Shown here in pieces: positions 47,738 through 56,597 of a stretch of 64,000 nucleotides of DNA (position 1 is the first letter of the stretch; each line of letters starts with the position of its first letter). The translations under genes and the position numbers were made by a program. This stretch comes from Pseudomonas synxantha (GTDB lineage: Bacteria; Pseudomonadota; Gammaproteobacteria; Pseudomonadales; Pseudomonadaceae). The notes beneath the pieces were generated by a model that saw nothing but the letters and a program-made list of their open reading frames with translations, was not told the DNA's origin and made no database searches. The stretch lies in NCBI RefSeq assembly GCF_900105675.1, contig NZ_LT629786.1:682001-746000 (forward strand), in the 5' to 3' direction.

Positions 47738-48154
47738 GTGATTATTGTTCCAAATCCGCCGACGTATAACGTTCCAGGCCCTGCGCCGCTGCCTGCTAAC
47801 GTGACGCGTGCAACGCTGCATGAGATGTCCAGTCTTTACGCCAGCCTCGACCGCTATGAGTTAGCGAAGACCTTGAGGGACAACTTTGATCGGTTTGTGG
47901 ATCCTGACAACCCGGGTTTTTTGACGCTGGATTATTTGCAATACATAGCCCTGGGGCTGGCCGGCAATCAATTTACCTTGGCGGACCAGGTGCTGGTTTT
48001 TGAAGTCCTCAACCGCGCTGGCTTCGCGGCTTCCCTGGACTTGGACGAAAAAGGTGAGAGTGACCGCAAGTTTGATCGGCAGGATATCCATAATTACCAG
48101 GATGCGCTGTTCACTGAGCATGAGGAAAGAACTGCCGGCCCGGACGCTCGATAA
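47738..48154 (+). CDS. Small EF-hand-like orphan, possible type III secretion substrate
   Basis: 138 residues from GTG 47738, with GAGGTG 5 nt upstream. A proline-rich disordered N-terminus (MIIVPNPPTYNVPGPAPLP) precedes a helical body: TLHEMSSLYASLDRYELAKTL, LRDNFDRFVDPDNPGFLTLD and a second acidic loop LDLDEKGESDRKFDRQDI, both shaped like degenerate EF-hands. No Sec signal. Similar small proteins in fluorescent pseudomonads are, as I recall, often labelled type III secretion effector, and a Hrp-box-like promoter precedes it; both are inferences. It sits alone between the cco assembly and structural operons, ending at a shared terminator. Confidence 0.6.
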   Translation: MIIVPNPPTYNVPGPAPLPANVTRATLHEMSSLYASLDRYELAKTLRDNFDRFVDPDNPGFLTLDYLQYIALGLAGNQFTLADQVLVFEVLNRAGFAASLDLDEKGESDRKFDRQDIHNYQDALFTEHEERTAGPDAR

Positions 48155-48201
48155 AGGCCGCTGCTTAGCATTAACAGGTAGTTGTAACAGCCATCTACAA
48201 A

Positions 48202-48234
48202 AAAGCCCCGCCAGTTTTCACTGCGCGGGGCTTT
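48202..48234. terminator. Bidirectional terminator between the orphan and ccoP1
   Basis: AAAGCCCCGC at 48202-48211 and GCGGGGCTTT at 48225-48234, a perfect 10-bp stem with A and T flanks, between convergent genes. Confidence 0.9.
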
Positions 48235-48248
48235 GTTGTTTTCGGGTT

Positions 48249-49226
48249 TTACTGTTCTTCAGCCTTCTTATCCCCATGGGACAAGCTGTACACATAAGCC
48301 GCCAGCAAATGCACCTTGTCGTTCCCTTGCAGTTGCTCCTGCGCCGGCATCTGGCCTTGGCGACCATAGCGAATGGTCTGCTGCAGCTGGGCAAAGCTCG
48401 AACCGTAGATAAACGCCCCCGGATGAGTCAGGTCCGGCGCGCCCATTGCAGGCGTGCCTTTACCGGCCGGACCGTGGCAGGCCACGCAGTTGGCGGCGAA
48501 GAGTTTCTCACCGTTGGCTACGTCGGCCTTGGCGCCTTCCGGAAGCTTGCGGCCGTCGAGGTTGGTCACCACAAAGCCCGCGACGTCAGCCACCCCTTGC
48601 TCGCCGATGACTTCGGCCCAGCCTGGCATCACCGCGTGGCGGCCTTGCATGATGGTTTGCTTGATGGTCTCCGGCTCGCCGCCCCAGCGCCAGTCGGCGT
48701 CGGTCAGGTTGGGGAAGCCGTACGCGCCCTTGGCGTCGGAGCCGTGGCACACTGAGCAGTTGGAGGCGAACAGGCGGCCGCCCATCTTCAAGGCTTGCGG
48801 GTCCTTGGCAACTTCTTCAATGGGCATCGAGGCAAATTTGGCAAAGATCGGCCCGAACTTGGCGTCCGACCTGGCCATTTCTTTTTCCCACTCATGCACA
48901 CCGGTCCAGCCGGTCTGGCCGTTGGCGAAAGCGGTTTGCTTGTCGTTATCGAGGTAGTTGTAACCCGGCAGCAAGCCCTTCCAGTTGCCCAGGCCGGGGT
49001 ACAGCACCAGGTAGCCAAGAGCAAAGACGATGGTGCCGACAAACAGCATGAACCACCATTTGGGCAGTGGGTTGTCGTACTCCTCGATGCCATCGAACGA
49101 GTGGCCGACGGTCTCGTCCGTTTGCTCGGTGCGCTGGCCCTTGCGGGTCGACAGCAGCAGCCAGGTCAGGGCGAAGATGGTACCCAGACTGAGGACTGTG
49201 ACGTACAGACTCCAGAACGTAGTCAT
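48249..49226 (-). CDS. ccoP: cbb3 oxidase diheme subunit CcoP (copy 1)
   Basis: 325 residues, inner-membrane anchored with two periplasmic c-type hemes (CSVCHG and CVACHG) that pass electrons toward CcoO/CcoN. Two N-terminal transmembrane segments: [19 protein letters not shown] and [19 protein letters not shown]. The start overlaps the end of ccoQ by 4 bp. Last gene of operon cco1, nearest the assembly genes. Paralogue of the copy at 51.8 kb. Confidence 0.95.
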   Translation of the reverse strand: MTTFWSLYVTVLSLGTIFALTWLLLSTRKGQRTEQTDETVGHSFDGIEEYDNPLPKWWFMLFVGTIVFALGYLVLYPGLGNWKGLLPGYNYLDNDKQTAFANGQTGWTGVHEWEKEMARSDAKFGPIFAKFASMPIEEVAKDPQALKMGGRLFASNCSVCHGSDAKGAYGFPNLTDADWRWGGEPETIKQTIMQGRHAVMPGWAEVIGEQGVADVAGFVVTNLDGRKLPEGAKADVANGEKLFAANCVACHGPAGKGTPAMGAPDLTHPGAFIYGSSFAQLQQTIRYGRQGQMPAQEQLQGNDKVHLLAAYVYSLSHGDKKAEEQ

Positions 49227-49417
49227 TCTTTGTTACTCCTAGAAGCTTGCTCGACGTGCTTGATGGCTTCGGGGTCATCCGCAAAGGGCAGCATGGTCGC
49301 GTCGTCAAACTCCGACTTGCGCCGCGGGCTGAACACCCACAACGCCAGGCCGACAAAGGCCACCATCACCACAACGGTGCCCAGGCCACGAATCATCCCG
49401 ATATCCATGTAGGTCAC
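49223..49417 (-). CDS. ccoQ: cbb3 oxidase small subunit CcoQ (copy 1)
   Basis: 64 residues, one transmembrane helix ([19 protein letters not shown]) then the conserved [19 protein letters not shown] tail. CcoQ stabilises the complex. It overlaps ccoO by 4 bp and ccoP by 4 bp. Confidence 0.92.
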   Translation of the reverse strand: MTYMDIGMIRGLGTVVVMVAFVGLALWVFSPRRKSEFDDATMLPFADDPEAIKHVEQASRSNKE

Positions 49418-50022
49418 CGTTTGCTTTTGATGATGGTGCCAAGGCCTTGCAGGTAGGCCACCAATGCGTCCATTTCGGTCTTGCCCTTCACGGCGGCGGC
49501 TGCACCGGCGATATCTTCGTCGGTGTAGGGCACGCCCAGGGTGCGCAAGACTTCCATCTTCTTCGCGGTGTCCTTGCCGTCGAGCTTGTTTTCCACGAGG
49601 AACGGGTACGCCGGCATTTTCGACTCAGGCACCACGTTGCGCGGGTTGTACAAGTGCGCGCGCTGCCAGTCATCGGAGTAACGCCCGCCAACACGGGCCA
49701 GGTCCGGGCCGGTGCGCTTGGACCCCCACAGGAACGGGTGGTCCCACACGCTTTCACCGGCGACCGAATAGTGGCCGTAGCGTTCGGTTTCGGCGCGGAA
49801 TGGGCGGATCATCTGCGAATGGCAGCCCACGCAACCGTTGGCGATGTAGACGTCGCGGCCTTCCAGTTCAAGGGCGGTGCGTGGCTTCATGCCTTCGACC
49901 GGCTTGTTGGTCACGTCCTGGAAAAACAGCGGAACGATCTGGGTCAGGCCGCCGATACTCACGGCGATGACCATGAAGAAGGCCAGCAGGCCGATATTCT
50001 TCTCGACTACTTCATGCTTCAT
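49414..50022 (-). CDS. ccoO: cbb3 oxidase monoheme subunit CcoO (copy 1)
   Basis: 202 residues: N-terminal membrane anchor ([20 protein letters not shown]) and a periplasmic c-type heme domain with CVGCHS and the conserved [18 protein letters not shown]. Its ATG overlaps the ccoN stop by one base, so translation is coupled. The heme motif residue (CVGC) differs from copy 2 (CVQC). Confidence 0.95.
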   Translation of the reverse strand: MKHEVVEKNIGLLAFFMVIAVSIGGLTQIVPLFFQDVTNKPVEGMKPRTALELEGRDVYIANGCVGCHSQMIRPFRAETERYGHYSVAGESVWDHPFLWGSKRTGPDLARVGGRYSDDWQRAHLYNPRNVVPESKMPAYPFLVENKLDGKDTAKKMEVLRTLGVPYTDEDIAGAAAAVKGKTEMDALVAYLQGLGTIIKSKR

Positions 50023-51464
50023 CAGTGGGCTCCCACAACGGCGATCTTGGCGGCGGCTTCGGCTTCTACAGGGTCAGAGGCACGCACGGTGCGCCAGACG
50101 TTGTAGGCCATCAACAGCATGCCGCTGGCAAAGAACGCTCCGCCCAGGGCCCGCACGATAAAGCCCGGGTGGCTGGCCTGCAGCGCTTCGACGAAGGAGT
50201 AGGTGAGGGTGCCGTCATCGTTGATCGCACGCCACATCAGGCCCTGGGTGATGCCGTTGACCCACATCGAGGCGATGTAGAGCACGGTACCGATGGTGGC
50301 CAGCCAGAAGTGCGCATTGATCAGCCCGACGCTGTGCATCTGCACGCGGCCGAACAGTTTGGGGATCATGTGGTACAGCGCGCCGATGGAAATCATCGCC
50401 ACCCAGCCCAGTGCACCGGCGTGTACGTGGCCGATGGTCCAGTCGGTGTAGTGGGACAGCGAGTTGACCGTCTTGATGGCCATCATCGGCCCTTCGAAGG
50501 TCGACATGCCGTAGAACGCCAGGGACACTACCAGGAAACGTAGGATCGGGTCGGTGCGCAGCTTATGCCAGGCGCCCGAGAGGGTCATCATGCCGTTGAT
50601 CATGCCGCCCCAGCTTGGGGCCAGCAGGATGATCGACATCGCCATGCCCAACGATTGTGCCCAGTCCGGCAGCGCGGTGTAGTGCAGGTGGTGAGGACCG
50701 GCCCAGATATACAGGGTGATCAGCGCCCAGAAGTGCACGATGGACAGGCGATAGGAGTAGATCGGGCGCTCGGCCTGTTTCGGCACGAAGTAGTACATCA
50801 TGCCGAGGAAACCGGTGGTGAGGAAGAAGCCTACGGCGTTATGGCCGTACCACCATTGAATCATCGCATCCGTCGCACCCGAGTAGGCCGAGTAGGACTT
50901 GAACAGGCTGACCGGCAAGGACGCGTGGTTGACGATGTGCAGCATCGCCGTGACCAGGATGAATGCCCCGTAGAACCAGTTGCCCACGTAAATGTGCTTG
51001 GTCTTGCGCTTGACGATGGTGCCGAAGAACACCACTGCGTAGGTCACCCAGACAATTGCGAGCAAAATCGCAATCGGCCATTCCAGCTCGGCGTATTCCT
51101 TGGTGGTGGTGTAGCCCAGGGGCAGGCTGATGATGGCGCCGATGATGACCGCCTGCCAGCCCCAGAAGGTGAAGGCAGCCAGGCTGTCGGAGATCAGGCG
51201 GGTCTGGCAGGTACGCTGCACGACATAGTAGGACGTGGCAAACAACGCACATCCACCGAAGGCAAAGATCACCAGGTTGGTGTGCAGCGGGCGCAGGCGA
51301 CCGAAGGTCGTCCATGGCAGGTCGAAATTCAATTGCGGCCAGACCAGTTGCGAGGCGATGAACACCCCGAGCCCCATGCCAAGGATCCCCCAGACCACCG
51401 TCATGATGGCGAACTGGCGGACTACCTTATAGTTATAAGCAGTCGGACTGATTGCTGTGCTCAT
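50022..51464 (-). CDS. ccoN: cbb3 oxidase catalytic subunit CcoN (copy 1)
   Basis: 480 residues, 12 transmembrane helices, heme b and heme b3-CuB centre reducing oxygen to water. Histidine ligand regions are visible: [42 protein letters not shown], and [14 protein letters not shown]. From ATG 51464 ([15 protein letters not shown]); a longer frame to 51572 is not conserved in copy 2. First gene of operon cco1. A weak Anr-like site is 85 bp upstream. By the P. aeruginosa order this is the more constitutive oxidase. Confidence 0.96.
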   Translation of the reverse strand: MSTAISPTAYNYKVVRQFAIMTVVWGILGMGLGVFIASQLVWPQLNFDLPWTTFGRLRPLHTNLVIFAFGGCALFATSYYVVQRTCQTRLISDSLAAFTFWGWQAVIIGAIISLPLGYTTTKEYAELEWPIAILLAIVWVTYAVVFFGTIVKRKTKHIYVGNWFYGAFILVTAMLHIVNHASLPVSLFKSYSAYSGATDAMIQWWYGHNAVGFFLTTGFLGMMYYFVPKQAERPIYSYRLSIVHFWALITLYIWAGPHHLHYTALPDWAQSLGMAMSIILLAPSWGGMINGMMTLSGAWHKLRTDPILRFLVVSLAFYGMSTFEGPMMAIKTVNSLSHYTDWTIGHVHAGALGWVAMISIGALYHMIPKLFGRVQMHSVGLINAHFWLATIGTVLYIASMWVNGITQGLMWRAINDDGTLTYSFVEALQASHPGFIVRALGGAFFASGMLLMAYNVWRTVRASDPVEAEAAAKIAVVGAH

Positions 51465-51548
51465 TCTAAGGTTCCACGGTTTAGGTTTTTTTATAGGTAA
51501 AATCGGTCGCAAGTATGTAGAAAGCGAGGGGCCATTGCAACGCAATGG

Positions 51549-51562
51549 CTGACCTGTATCAA
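51549..51562 (-). promoter_or_regulatory. Weak Anr-like site upstream of ccoN1
   Basis: CTGACCTGTATCAA matches TTGAT-N4-ATCAA at eight of ten positions, with the right half intact. It is 85-98 bp before the ccoN1 ATG. A degenerate site fits an oxidase that is less dependent on Anr than copy 2. Confidence 0.45.
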
Positions 51563-51749
51563 TGCGTCCCACGCCAGATTCTGCGCCCTTTCCATGTTTG
51601 GCGTAAGGATTAAATCCGAAATATAAAGCTGATCAAATGGACAGGAATTTTAGGGGGCGCAACGGATACCGTCGCCTACGCCAGAATTGCTCCACTGTGG
51701 GAACAAGCGTAGACCCGAATATGAGGGGGGGAAAGCTGGGTGTTGCGAG

Positions 51750-51768
51750 GGTGCGACACTTGGTCGCG
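51750..51768. promoter_or_regulatory. Second RegA/PrrA/RoxR-like dyad, between the cco operons
   Basis: GGTGCGACACTTGGTCGCG differs from the copy at 47345 in two central bases. The GCGACA-N4-GTCGC form is close to the RegR/RegA consensus. It lies 286 bp before ccoN1 and 50 bp past the ccoP2 stop. Confidence 0.5.
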
Positions 51769-51777
51769 ACTTGAACA

Positions 51778-51807
51778 TGTGACGAGAGAGCTTGCTCCCT
51801 CGCCACA
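51778..51807. repeat. Single REP palindrome / likely ccoP2 terminator hairpin
   Basis: A 30-bp palindrome with 14-base arms and two mismatches, centred on GAGAGCTTGCTCCCTC, 11 bp after the ccoP2 stop. It is a REP-like element without a partner. No strong T-run follows. Confidence 0.65.
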
Positions 51808-51817
51808 GATAGAGCGC

Positions 51818-52765
51818 TTACTGAGGTTGGCTGTCTGGCGTTGCACCATCAGCGTTATGGGACAGGCTATACACGTACGCCGCCAGCAGATGCACCTTGT
51901 CATTGCCCTGCAGCACTTCCTGGGCCGGCATCTGGCCCTGGCGACCATGGCGGATGGTCTGCTGCAACTGCGCCAGGCTGGTGCCGTAGATAAACCCGCT
52001 TGGCTCGGTCAGGTTCGGCGCGCCCATGGCTTCCACGCCATGGCCTTGTGGGCCGTGACAGGCCACGCACGTGGTGCTGAATGCGGCTTGGCCGGCGGCC
52101 AGGTCGGCGGTGTTGTCCGCTGGCAAGGGCAGCTTGGCCAGGTCGTGGCGCACATAGGCAGCGACGTTCTTCACGCCGTCCTCACCCAGCACTTCACCCC
52201 AGGCCGGCATGGCTGCATGGCGACCGGCCATGATGGTGGCCTTGATCGCTTCGGCCGAACCGCCCCAGCGCCAGTTGCTGTCTGCCAGGTTCGGGAAACC
52301 ATAGGCTCCCTTGGCATCCGAGCCGTGGCACACCGCGCAGTTGGAGGCGAACAGGCGGCCGCCCATCTTCAACGCTTGCGGGTCCTTGGCGACTTCCTCC
52401 ACGGGCATCGCCGCGAATTTGGCGAAGATCGGCCCGAACTTGGCGTCGGCCTTGGCCATTTCCTTGTCCCATTCCTTGGTCTGGGTCCAGCCGTCCTCAT
52501 AACCCGGCAGCACGCCTTTCCAGTTGCCCAGGCCCGGGTAGAGGATCAGGTAGCCGACGGCAAACACCAGGGTGCCGGCGAACAGCATGAACCACCACTG
52601 AGGCAGCGGGTTGTCGTATTCCTCGATACCGTCGAAAGCGTGGCCCATGGTCTGGTCGACGCTGCCCTTGGTTTCGCCCTTGCGGGTGCCGACCAAGAGC
52701 CAGGTCAGGCCAATCAGGCTGCCGAGGGTCAGAACGCAGATCCATGTACTCCAGAAGGTGGTCAT
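51818..52765 (-). CDS. ccoP: cbb3 oxidase diheme subunit CcoP (copy 2)
   Basis: 315 residues, with two c-type heme motifs (CAVCHG and CVACHG) and the same N-terminal membrane arrangement as copy 1. It lacks about 10 residues in the segment after GYE relative to [11 protein letters not shown] in copy 1. Overlaps ccoQ by 4 bp. Last gene of operon cco2. Confidence 0.95.
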   Translation of the reverse strand: MTTFWSTWICVLTLGSLIGLTWLLVGTRKGETKGSVDQTMGHAFDGIEEYDNPLPQWWFMLFAGTLVFAVGYLILYPGLGNWKGVLPGYEDGWTQTKEWDKEMAKADAKFGPIFAKFAAMPVEEVAKDPQALKMGGRLFASNCAVCHGSDAKGAYGFPNLADSNWRWGGSAEAIKATIMAGRHAAMPAWGEVLGEDGVKNVAAYVRHDLAKLPLPADNTADLAAGQAAFSTTCVACHGPQGHGVEAMGAPNLTEPSGFIYGTSLAQLQQTIRHGRQGQMPAQEVLQGNDKVHLLAAYVYSLSHNADGATPDSQPQ

Positions 52766-52962
52766 GGCCGAGTGCTCCTTGTTGCTGGCTCTGCTTGAGC
52801 GTCGGTTGGGGAGGGTTCATCGGCAAACGGCAGCATGGTCGCATCGTCAAACTCCGACTTGCGCCGTGGGCTGAACACCCACAGCGACAGGCCGATAAAG
52901 GCGATAGCGACCACCAGCGTGCCTAGGCCGCGGATGGTGCCTGCATCGAATTCAAATCCCAT
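52762..52962 (-). CDS. ccoQ: cbb3 oxidase small subunit CcoQ (copy 2)
   Basis: 66 residues with one transmembrane helix ([19 protein letters not shown]) and the [19 protein letters not shown] motif shared with copy 1; the last 16 residues are unrelated to copy 1. 3 bp after ccoO. Confidence 0.92.
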   Translation of the reverse strand: MGFEFDAGTIRGLGTLVVAIAFIGLSLWVFSPRRKSEFDDATMLPFADEPSPTDAQAEPATRSTRP

Positions 52963-52965
52963 GGC

Positions 52966-53574
52966 TCACCTCTTGCTCTTGATGGCAGTGCCGAGCACTT
53001 GCAGGTAGGAAACCAGCGCGTCCATCTCGGTCTTGCCCTTGAGGCTGGCGACCGCGCCATTGATGTCGTCGTCGGTGTAGGGCACGCCGAGGGTGCGCAT
53101 CACCTTCAACTTGGTCTCGGTATGGCTGCTGTCGACGGCGGCGGTTACCAGCCATGGATAGGCCGGCATCTTCGACTCCGGTACTACGTTGCGCGGGTTG
53201 TACAAGTGCGCGCGGTGCCAGTCGTCCGAGTAGCGCCCGCCGACGCGGGCCAGGTCAGGCCCGGTGCGCTTGGAGCCCCACAGGAACGGGTGGTCCCACA
53301 CGCTTTCGCCTGCCACCGAGTAGTGACCGTAGCGTTCGGTCTCGGCGCGGAACGGGCGGATCATCTGCGAGTGGCACTGCACGCACCCTTCGCGGATGTA
53401 GATGTCGCGGCCTTCCAATTGCAATGCGGTGTAGGGCTTCATGCCTTCCACCGGTTTGTTGGTCACGTCCTGGAAGAACAGCGGGACGATCTGGGTCAGG
53501 CCGCCGATGCTCACGGCGAGCACCATCAGCAGCATCAGCAGGCCGACGTTCTTTTCAATCGTTTCGTGTTTCAT
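52966..53574 (-). CDS. ccoO: cbb3 oxidase monoheme subunit CcoO (copy 2)
   Basis: 202 residues from the second of two ATGs (53574), which has GGAG 6 nt upstream and matches copy 1 (MKHE). One c-type heme motif CVQCHS, then [18 protein letters not shown] identical to copy 1. It starts 10 bp after the ccoN stop, unlike copy 1 where the genes overlap. Confidence 0.94.
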   Translation of the reverse strand: MKHETIEKNVGLLMLLMVLAVSIGGLTQIVPLFFQDVTNKPVEGMKPYTALQLEGRDIYIREGCVQCHSQMIRPFRAETERYGHYSVAGESVWDHPFLWGSKRTGPDLARVGGRYSDDWHRAHLYNPRNVVPESKMPAYPWLVTAAVDSSHTETKLKVMRTLGVPYTDDDINGAVASLKGKTEMDALVSYLQVLGTAIKSKR

Positions 53575-53584
53575 CATCGACTCC

Positions 53585-55009
53585 TCAGGCCATCTGCGCT
53601 GCGGCGGTGACTTCGGCAGGTTGCGCCGAACGCACGGTGCGCCACGTGTTGTAAGCCATCAGCAACATGCCGGTGAGGAAGATCGCACCGCCCACCAGCC
53701 GCACGATGAAGCCTGGGTGGCTGGCCACCAGGGTTTCGACGAAGGAGTAGGTCAAGGTGCCGTCTTCGTTGACTGCACGCCACATCAGGCCCTGGGCGAT
53801 GCCGTTGACCCACATCGAGGCGATGTAGAGCACGGTGCCGATGGTGGCCAGCCAGAAGTGCGCGTTGATCAGGCCGAGGCTGTACATCTGCTCGCGACCG
53901 AAGACTTTCGGGATCATGTGGTACAGCGCGCCGATGGAGATCATCGCTACCCAGCCCAGTGCACCGGCGTGTACGTGGCCGATGGTCCAGTCGGTGTAGT
54001 GGGAGAGGGCGTTGACGGTCTTGATCGCCATCATCGGGCCTTCAAAGGTCGACATGCCGTAGAACGCCAGGGACACCACCAGGAAGCGCAGGATCGGGTC
54101 GCTGCGCAACTTATGCCAGGCGCCCGAGAGGGTCATCATGCCGTTGATCATGCCGCCCCAGCTAGGGGCCAGCAGCACCAGCGACATCACCATGCCCAGG
54201 GACTGCGCCCAATCCGGCAGCGCGGTGTAGTGCAAGTGGTGGGGACCCGCCCAGATGTACAGGGTGATCAGCGCCCAGAAGTGCACGATGGACAAGCGAT
54301 AGGAATACACCGGACGTTCGGCCTGTTTCGGCACGAAGTAGTACATCATCCCCAGGAAGCCCGCGGTGAGGAAAAAGCCCACAGCGTTATGCCCATACCA
54401 CCACTGCACCATGGCATCCGTCGCACCGCCGTACAGCGAGTAGGACTTGGTCAGGCTGACCGGGATTTCCAGGTTGTTGACGATGTGCAGGATCGCCACG
54501 GTGAGGATAAACCCGCCGAAGAACCAGTTACCCACATAGATATGCTTGGTGTTGCGCTTGGCCACGGTGCCGAAGAACACAATGGCGTAGGCGACCCAGA
54601 CGATGGTGATGAGGATGTCGATCGGCCATTCCAGCTCGGCGTATTCCTTGGAGCTGGTGTAGCCCAGCGGTAAGCTGATCGCAGCCAGCAGGATCACCAG
54701 CTGCCAGCCCCAGAAGCAGAACGCTGCCAGTTTTGGCGCGAACAGCTGGGTCTGGCAGGTGCGCTGCACCGAGTAGAACGAGCTGGCAAACAGCGCGCAG
54801 CCCCCAAAGGCAAAGATCACCGCGTTGGTGTGCAACGGGCGCAGTCTTCCAAAGCTGGTCCAAGGTAAATCGAAATTGAGCGCAGGCCAAACCAATTGGG
54901 CGGCGAGAAAAACCCCGAGCCCCATGCCGACGATGCCCCACACCACCGTCATAATGGCGAATTGGCGGACCACCTTGTAGTTATAGGCGGTACTTAAAGT
55001 AGTGTTCAT
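53585..55009 (-). CDS. ccoN: cbb3 oxidase catalytic subunit CcoN (copy 2)
   Basis: 474 residues from ATG 55009 ([14 protein letters not shown]). All CcoN histidine motifs are kept ([30 protein letters not shown]). It is nearly identical to copy 1 in the central and C-terminal helices but differs in the N-terminal third and helix loops. First gene of cco2, the operon that by the P. aeruginosa precedent is induced by Anr at low oxygen; its Anr box is inside the divergent hydrolase gene. Confidence 0.96.
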   Translation of the reverse strand: MNTTLSTAYNYKVVRQFAIMTVVWGIVGMGLGVFLAAQLVWPALNFDLPWTSFGRLRPLHTNAVIFAFGGCALFASSFYSVQRTCQTQLFAPKLAAFCFWGWQLVILLAAISLPLGYTSSKEYAELEWPIDILITIVWVAYAIVFFGTVAKRNTKHIYVGNWFFGGFILTVAILHIVNNLEIPVSLTKSYSLYGGATDAMVQWWYGHNAVGFFLTAGFLGMMYYFVPKQAERPVYSYRLSIVHFWALITLYIWAGPHHLHYTALPDWAQSLGMVMSLVLLAPSWGGMINGMMTLSGAWHKLRSDPILRFLVVSLAFYGMSTFEGPMMAIKTVNALSHYTDWTIGHVHAGALGWVAMISIGALYHMIPKVFGREQMYSLGLINAHFWLATIGTVLYIASMWVNGIAQGLMWRAVNEDGTLTYSFVETLVASHPGFIVRLVGGAIFLTGMLLMAYNTWRTVRSAQPAEVTAAAQMA

Positions 55010-55088
55010 GGTTCCCCATCCACGGTTCAACCCAAGCAGATGCGGCACTTGGGCTGGAGTTATAGGCAGACTAAAAAGCGAGGCAAGC

Positions 55089-55778
55089 ATGGGCAAAGAG
55101 CACAAGGCCAGTATTGACGGGGATCAATGGGCGCAGTGTGTGCGCGAACGCGGCTGGCTGTGGGATGTCGCCACGGGCACGGCTTCGGGCGAGCCGGTTA
55201 CCCTGATCCTGGCCCATGGCGCCGGCGCGCCGATGGACTCGGCGTTCATGGATGACATGGCTACACGCCTTGCCGGGCATGGCGTGAACGTATTGCGCTT
55301 CGAGTTTCCGTACATGGCCCAGCGCCGTGTGGACGGCGGCAAGCGCCCGCCGAACCCGGCGCCGAAACTGTTGGAGTGCTGGCGCGAGGTGTATGGCGAG
55401 GTGCGACGTCATGTCGCTGGGAAGCTGGCGATTGGCGGCAAGTCCATGGGCGGGCGCATGGCGAGTTTAGTCGCCGACGAGTTGGGGGCCGATGGCTTGG
55501 TGTGCCTGGGTTATCCGTTTTATGCAGTGGGTAAACCGCAGAAGCCACGGGTTGAGCATCTGGCGGAGTTGAAGACACCGACATTGATTGTGCAGGGCGA
55601 GCGCGATGCGCTGGGCAATCGGGCGGCGGTGGAGGGTTATGACTTGTCGCCGGGCATCGAGGTGATGTGGCTGATGGCAGGGGATCATGACTTGAAGCCG
55701 TTGAAGGCTTCAGGGTTCAGTCATGAGCAGCATCTGGAGGTTGCGGCACTCAAGGTTGTTGAATATCTGCGGCGTTGA
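55089..55778 (+). CDS. Alpha/beta hydrolase (KANL3/Tex30-like)
   Basis: 229 residues from ATG 55089, cytoplasmic. Alpha/beta hydrolase fold with oxyanion loop [11 protein letters not shown], nucleophile elbow [12 protein letters not shown] (Ser near 119), acid in VQGERDALG and histidine in MAGDHDLKP, a complete triad in the order of the Tex30/KANL3-like dienelactone-hydrolase-related family. Substrate unknown. It is divergent from ccoN2 with 79 bp between starts, and its first codons carry the ccoN2 Anr box, so Anr binding could also affect it. Confidence 0.82.
   Translation: MGKEHKASIDGDQWAQCVRERGWLWDVATGTASGEPVTLILAHGAGAPMDSAFMDDMATRLAGHGVNVLRFEFPYMAQRRVDGGKRPPNPAPKLLECWREVYGEVRRHVAGKLAIGGKSMGGRMASLVADELGADGLVCLGYPFYAVGKPQKPRVEHLAELKTPTLIVQGERDALGNRAAVEGYDLSPGIEVMWLMAGDHDLKPLKASGFSHEQHLEVAALKVVEYLRR
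55114..55127 (-). promoter_or_regulatory. Anr box for ccoN2, inside the divergent hydrolase gene
   Basis: TTGACGGGGATCAA matches TTGAT-N4-ATCAA at nine of ten positions. It is 105-118 bp before the ccoN2 ATG, at codons 9-13 of the hydrolase. Confidence 0.75.
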
Positions 55779-55801
55779 TTTTCAGGTGGGGCAAGTTTGG
55801 C

Positions 55802-55835
55802 GGTGCTCGCTGAGTTACATCGCTCGACGAGCACC
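55802..55835. other. Stem-loop after the hydrolase gene
   Basis: GGTGCTCG (55802-55809) and CGAGCACC (55828-55835) form a perfect 8-bp stem with an 18-nt loop, 23 bp past the hydrolase stop. No T-run follows, so it may be a weak terminator or mRNA end stabiliser. Confidence 0.4.
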
Positions 55836-55919
55836 TGTGCAATAAAAGCTGTTTGCTGCTGTTACTCTGCTTCTACGGTTATACATAGCCAACAGGATTG
55901 ATCCAGTGGGTTGATAACT

Positions 55920-56393
55920 TCAAAGCCGGTTTGGTACATCATCTCTGATCATATTGAAGCTTCCTTCGGGTTCAAGAGGAAGGCCGTCTACTATGAAACG
56001 TGCGGAGAAGGTTCCTTCAGTCGTACCGGCACGCGGATCAAGCTTGATATGGACCTCGGCCCGCTCGGCTTGGATGACGCGAACACCGTCCCAGCCATCG
56101 ACCGGAGGGATGCTGTGAGCATGGGAAAACAACAAGCCATTTGCAAGTGTGTAAGTCCGATCTATCGGGTCTTCATTTATATAAGGAATCCGAAATGAAA
56201 AAGAATAATAGTTTTGTTTATCGGTTCTTCCGATTATTCCCGACAATAGCCAGCGGTGGGTTGGCGTATCTTTGCTCAAGCCAAATTCCAAGCGCTCCGC
56301 CTCCGTCTCAGGATTGTTGCCAATTTTCCATTTAAAATACTCATCGCTCTGGCGATGAGTGGCTGGTGGGATGTAGATGTCATATGTGCTCAT
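55920..56393 (-). CDS. AT-rich orphan protein of unknown function
   Basis: 157 residues from ATG 56393 (MSTYDIYIPPATHRQSDEYF), with AAGGAG 6 nt upstream. No signal peptide or membrane segment. Many aromatic and beta-prone stretches (YYSFSFRIPYI, AEVHIKLDPRAGTTEGTFSARFIVDG) suggest a soluble beta-sandwich. I do not recognise the family. Base composition is far below the neighbours (about 27 % GC in bases 56161-56220), a sign of recent acquisition. It lies between the hydrolase and aer, with its own ribosome site and no operon partner. Confidence 0.65.
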   Translation of the reverse strand: MSTYDIYIPPATHRQSDEYFKWKIGNNPETEAERLEFGLSKDTPTHRWLLSGIIGRTDKQNYYSFSFRIPYINEDPIDRTYTLANGLLFSHAHSIPPVDGWDGVRVIQAERAEVHIKLDPRAGTTEGTFSARFIVDGLPLEPEGSFNMIRDDVPNRL

Positions 56394-56549
56394 GATGAAC
56401 TCCTTCTCAGTCAAACGATAAAGACCCATTGGGGGTCAAGTTTGTTTGTTGAAAACTACTCCCCGAACCAGACTTCATCTACTGTCAAAAGTGACAGTTG
56501 ACGGCAGCCATGCTTGGGTGTGGCAAATGCTGACCTTGATGCTGGAGGC

Positions 56550-56583
56550 AAAAAAAATCCCCGATGCTTATCGAGGATTTTTT
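56550..56583 (-). terminator. Rho-independent terminator of aer
   Basis: On the minus strand: AAAATCCTCGA, short loop, TCGGGGATTTT and more T residues; one mismatch in the stem. It is 14 bp past the aer stop. T-runs on both sides make it usable from either direction. Confidence 0.8.
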
Positions 56584-56597
56584 CTTGGTAGCCATAT

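Noticed and set aside
50022..51572. 36-residue N-terminal extension of CcoN1
   Set aside because: Not shared with CcoN2; includes probable promoter sequence, and [15 protein letters not shown] matches the paralogue start.
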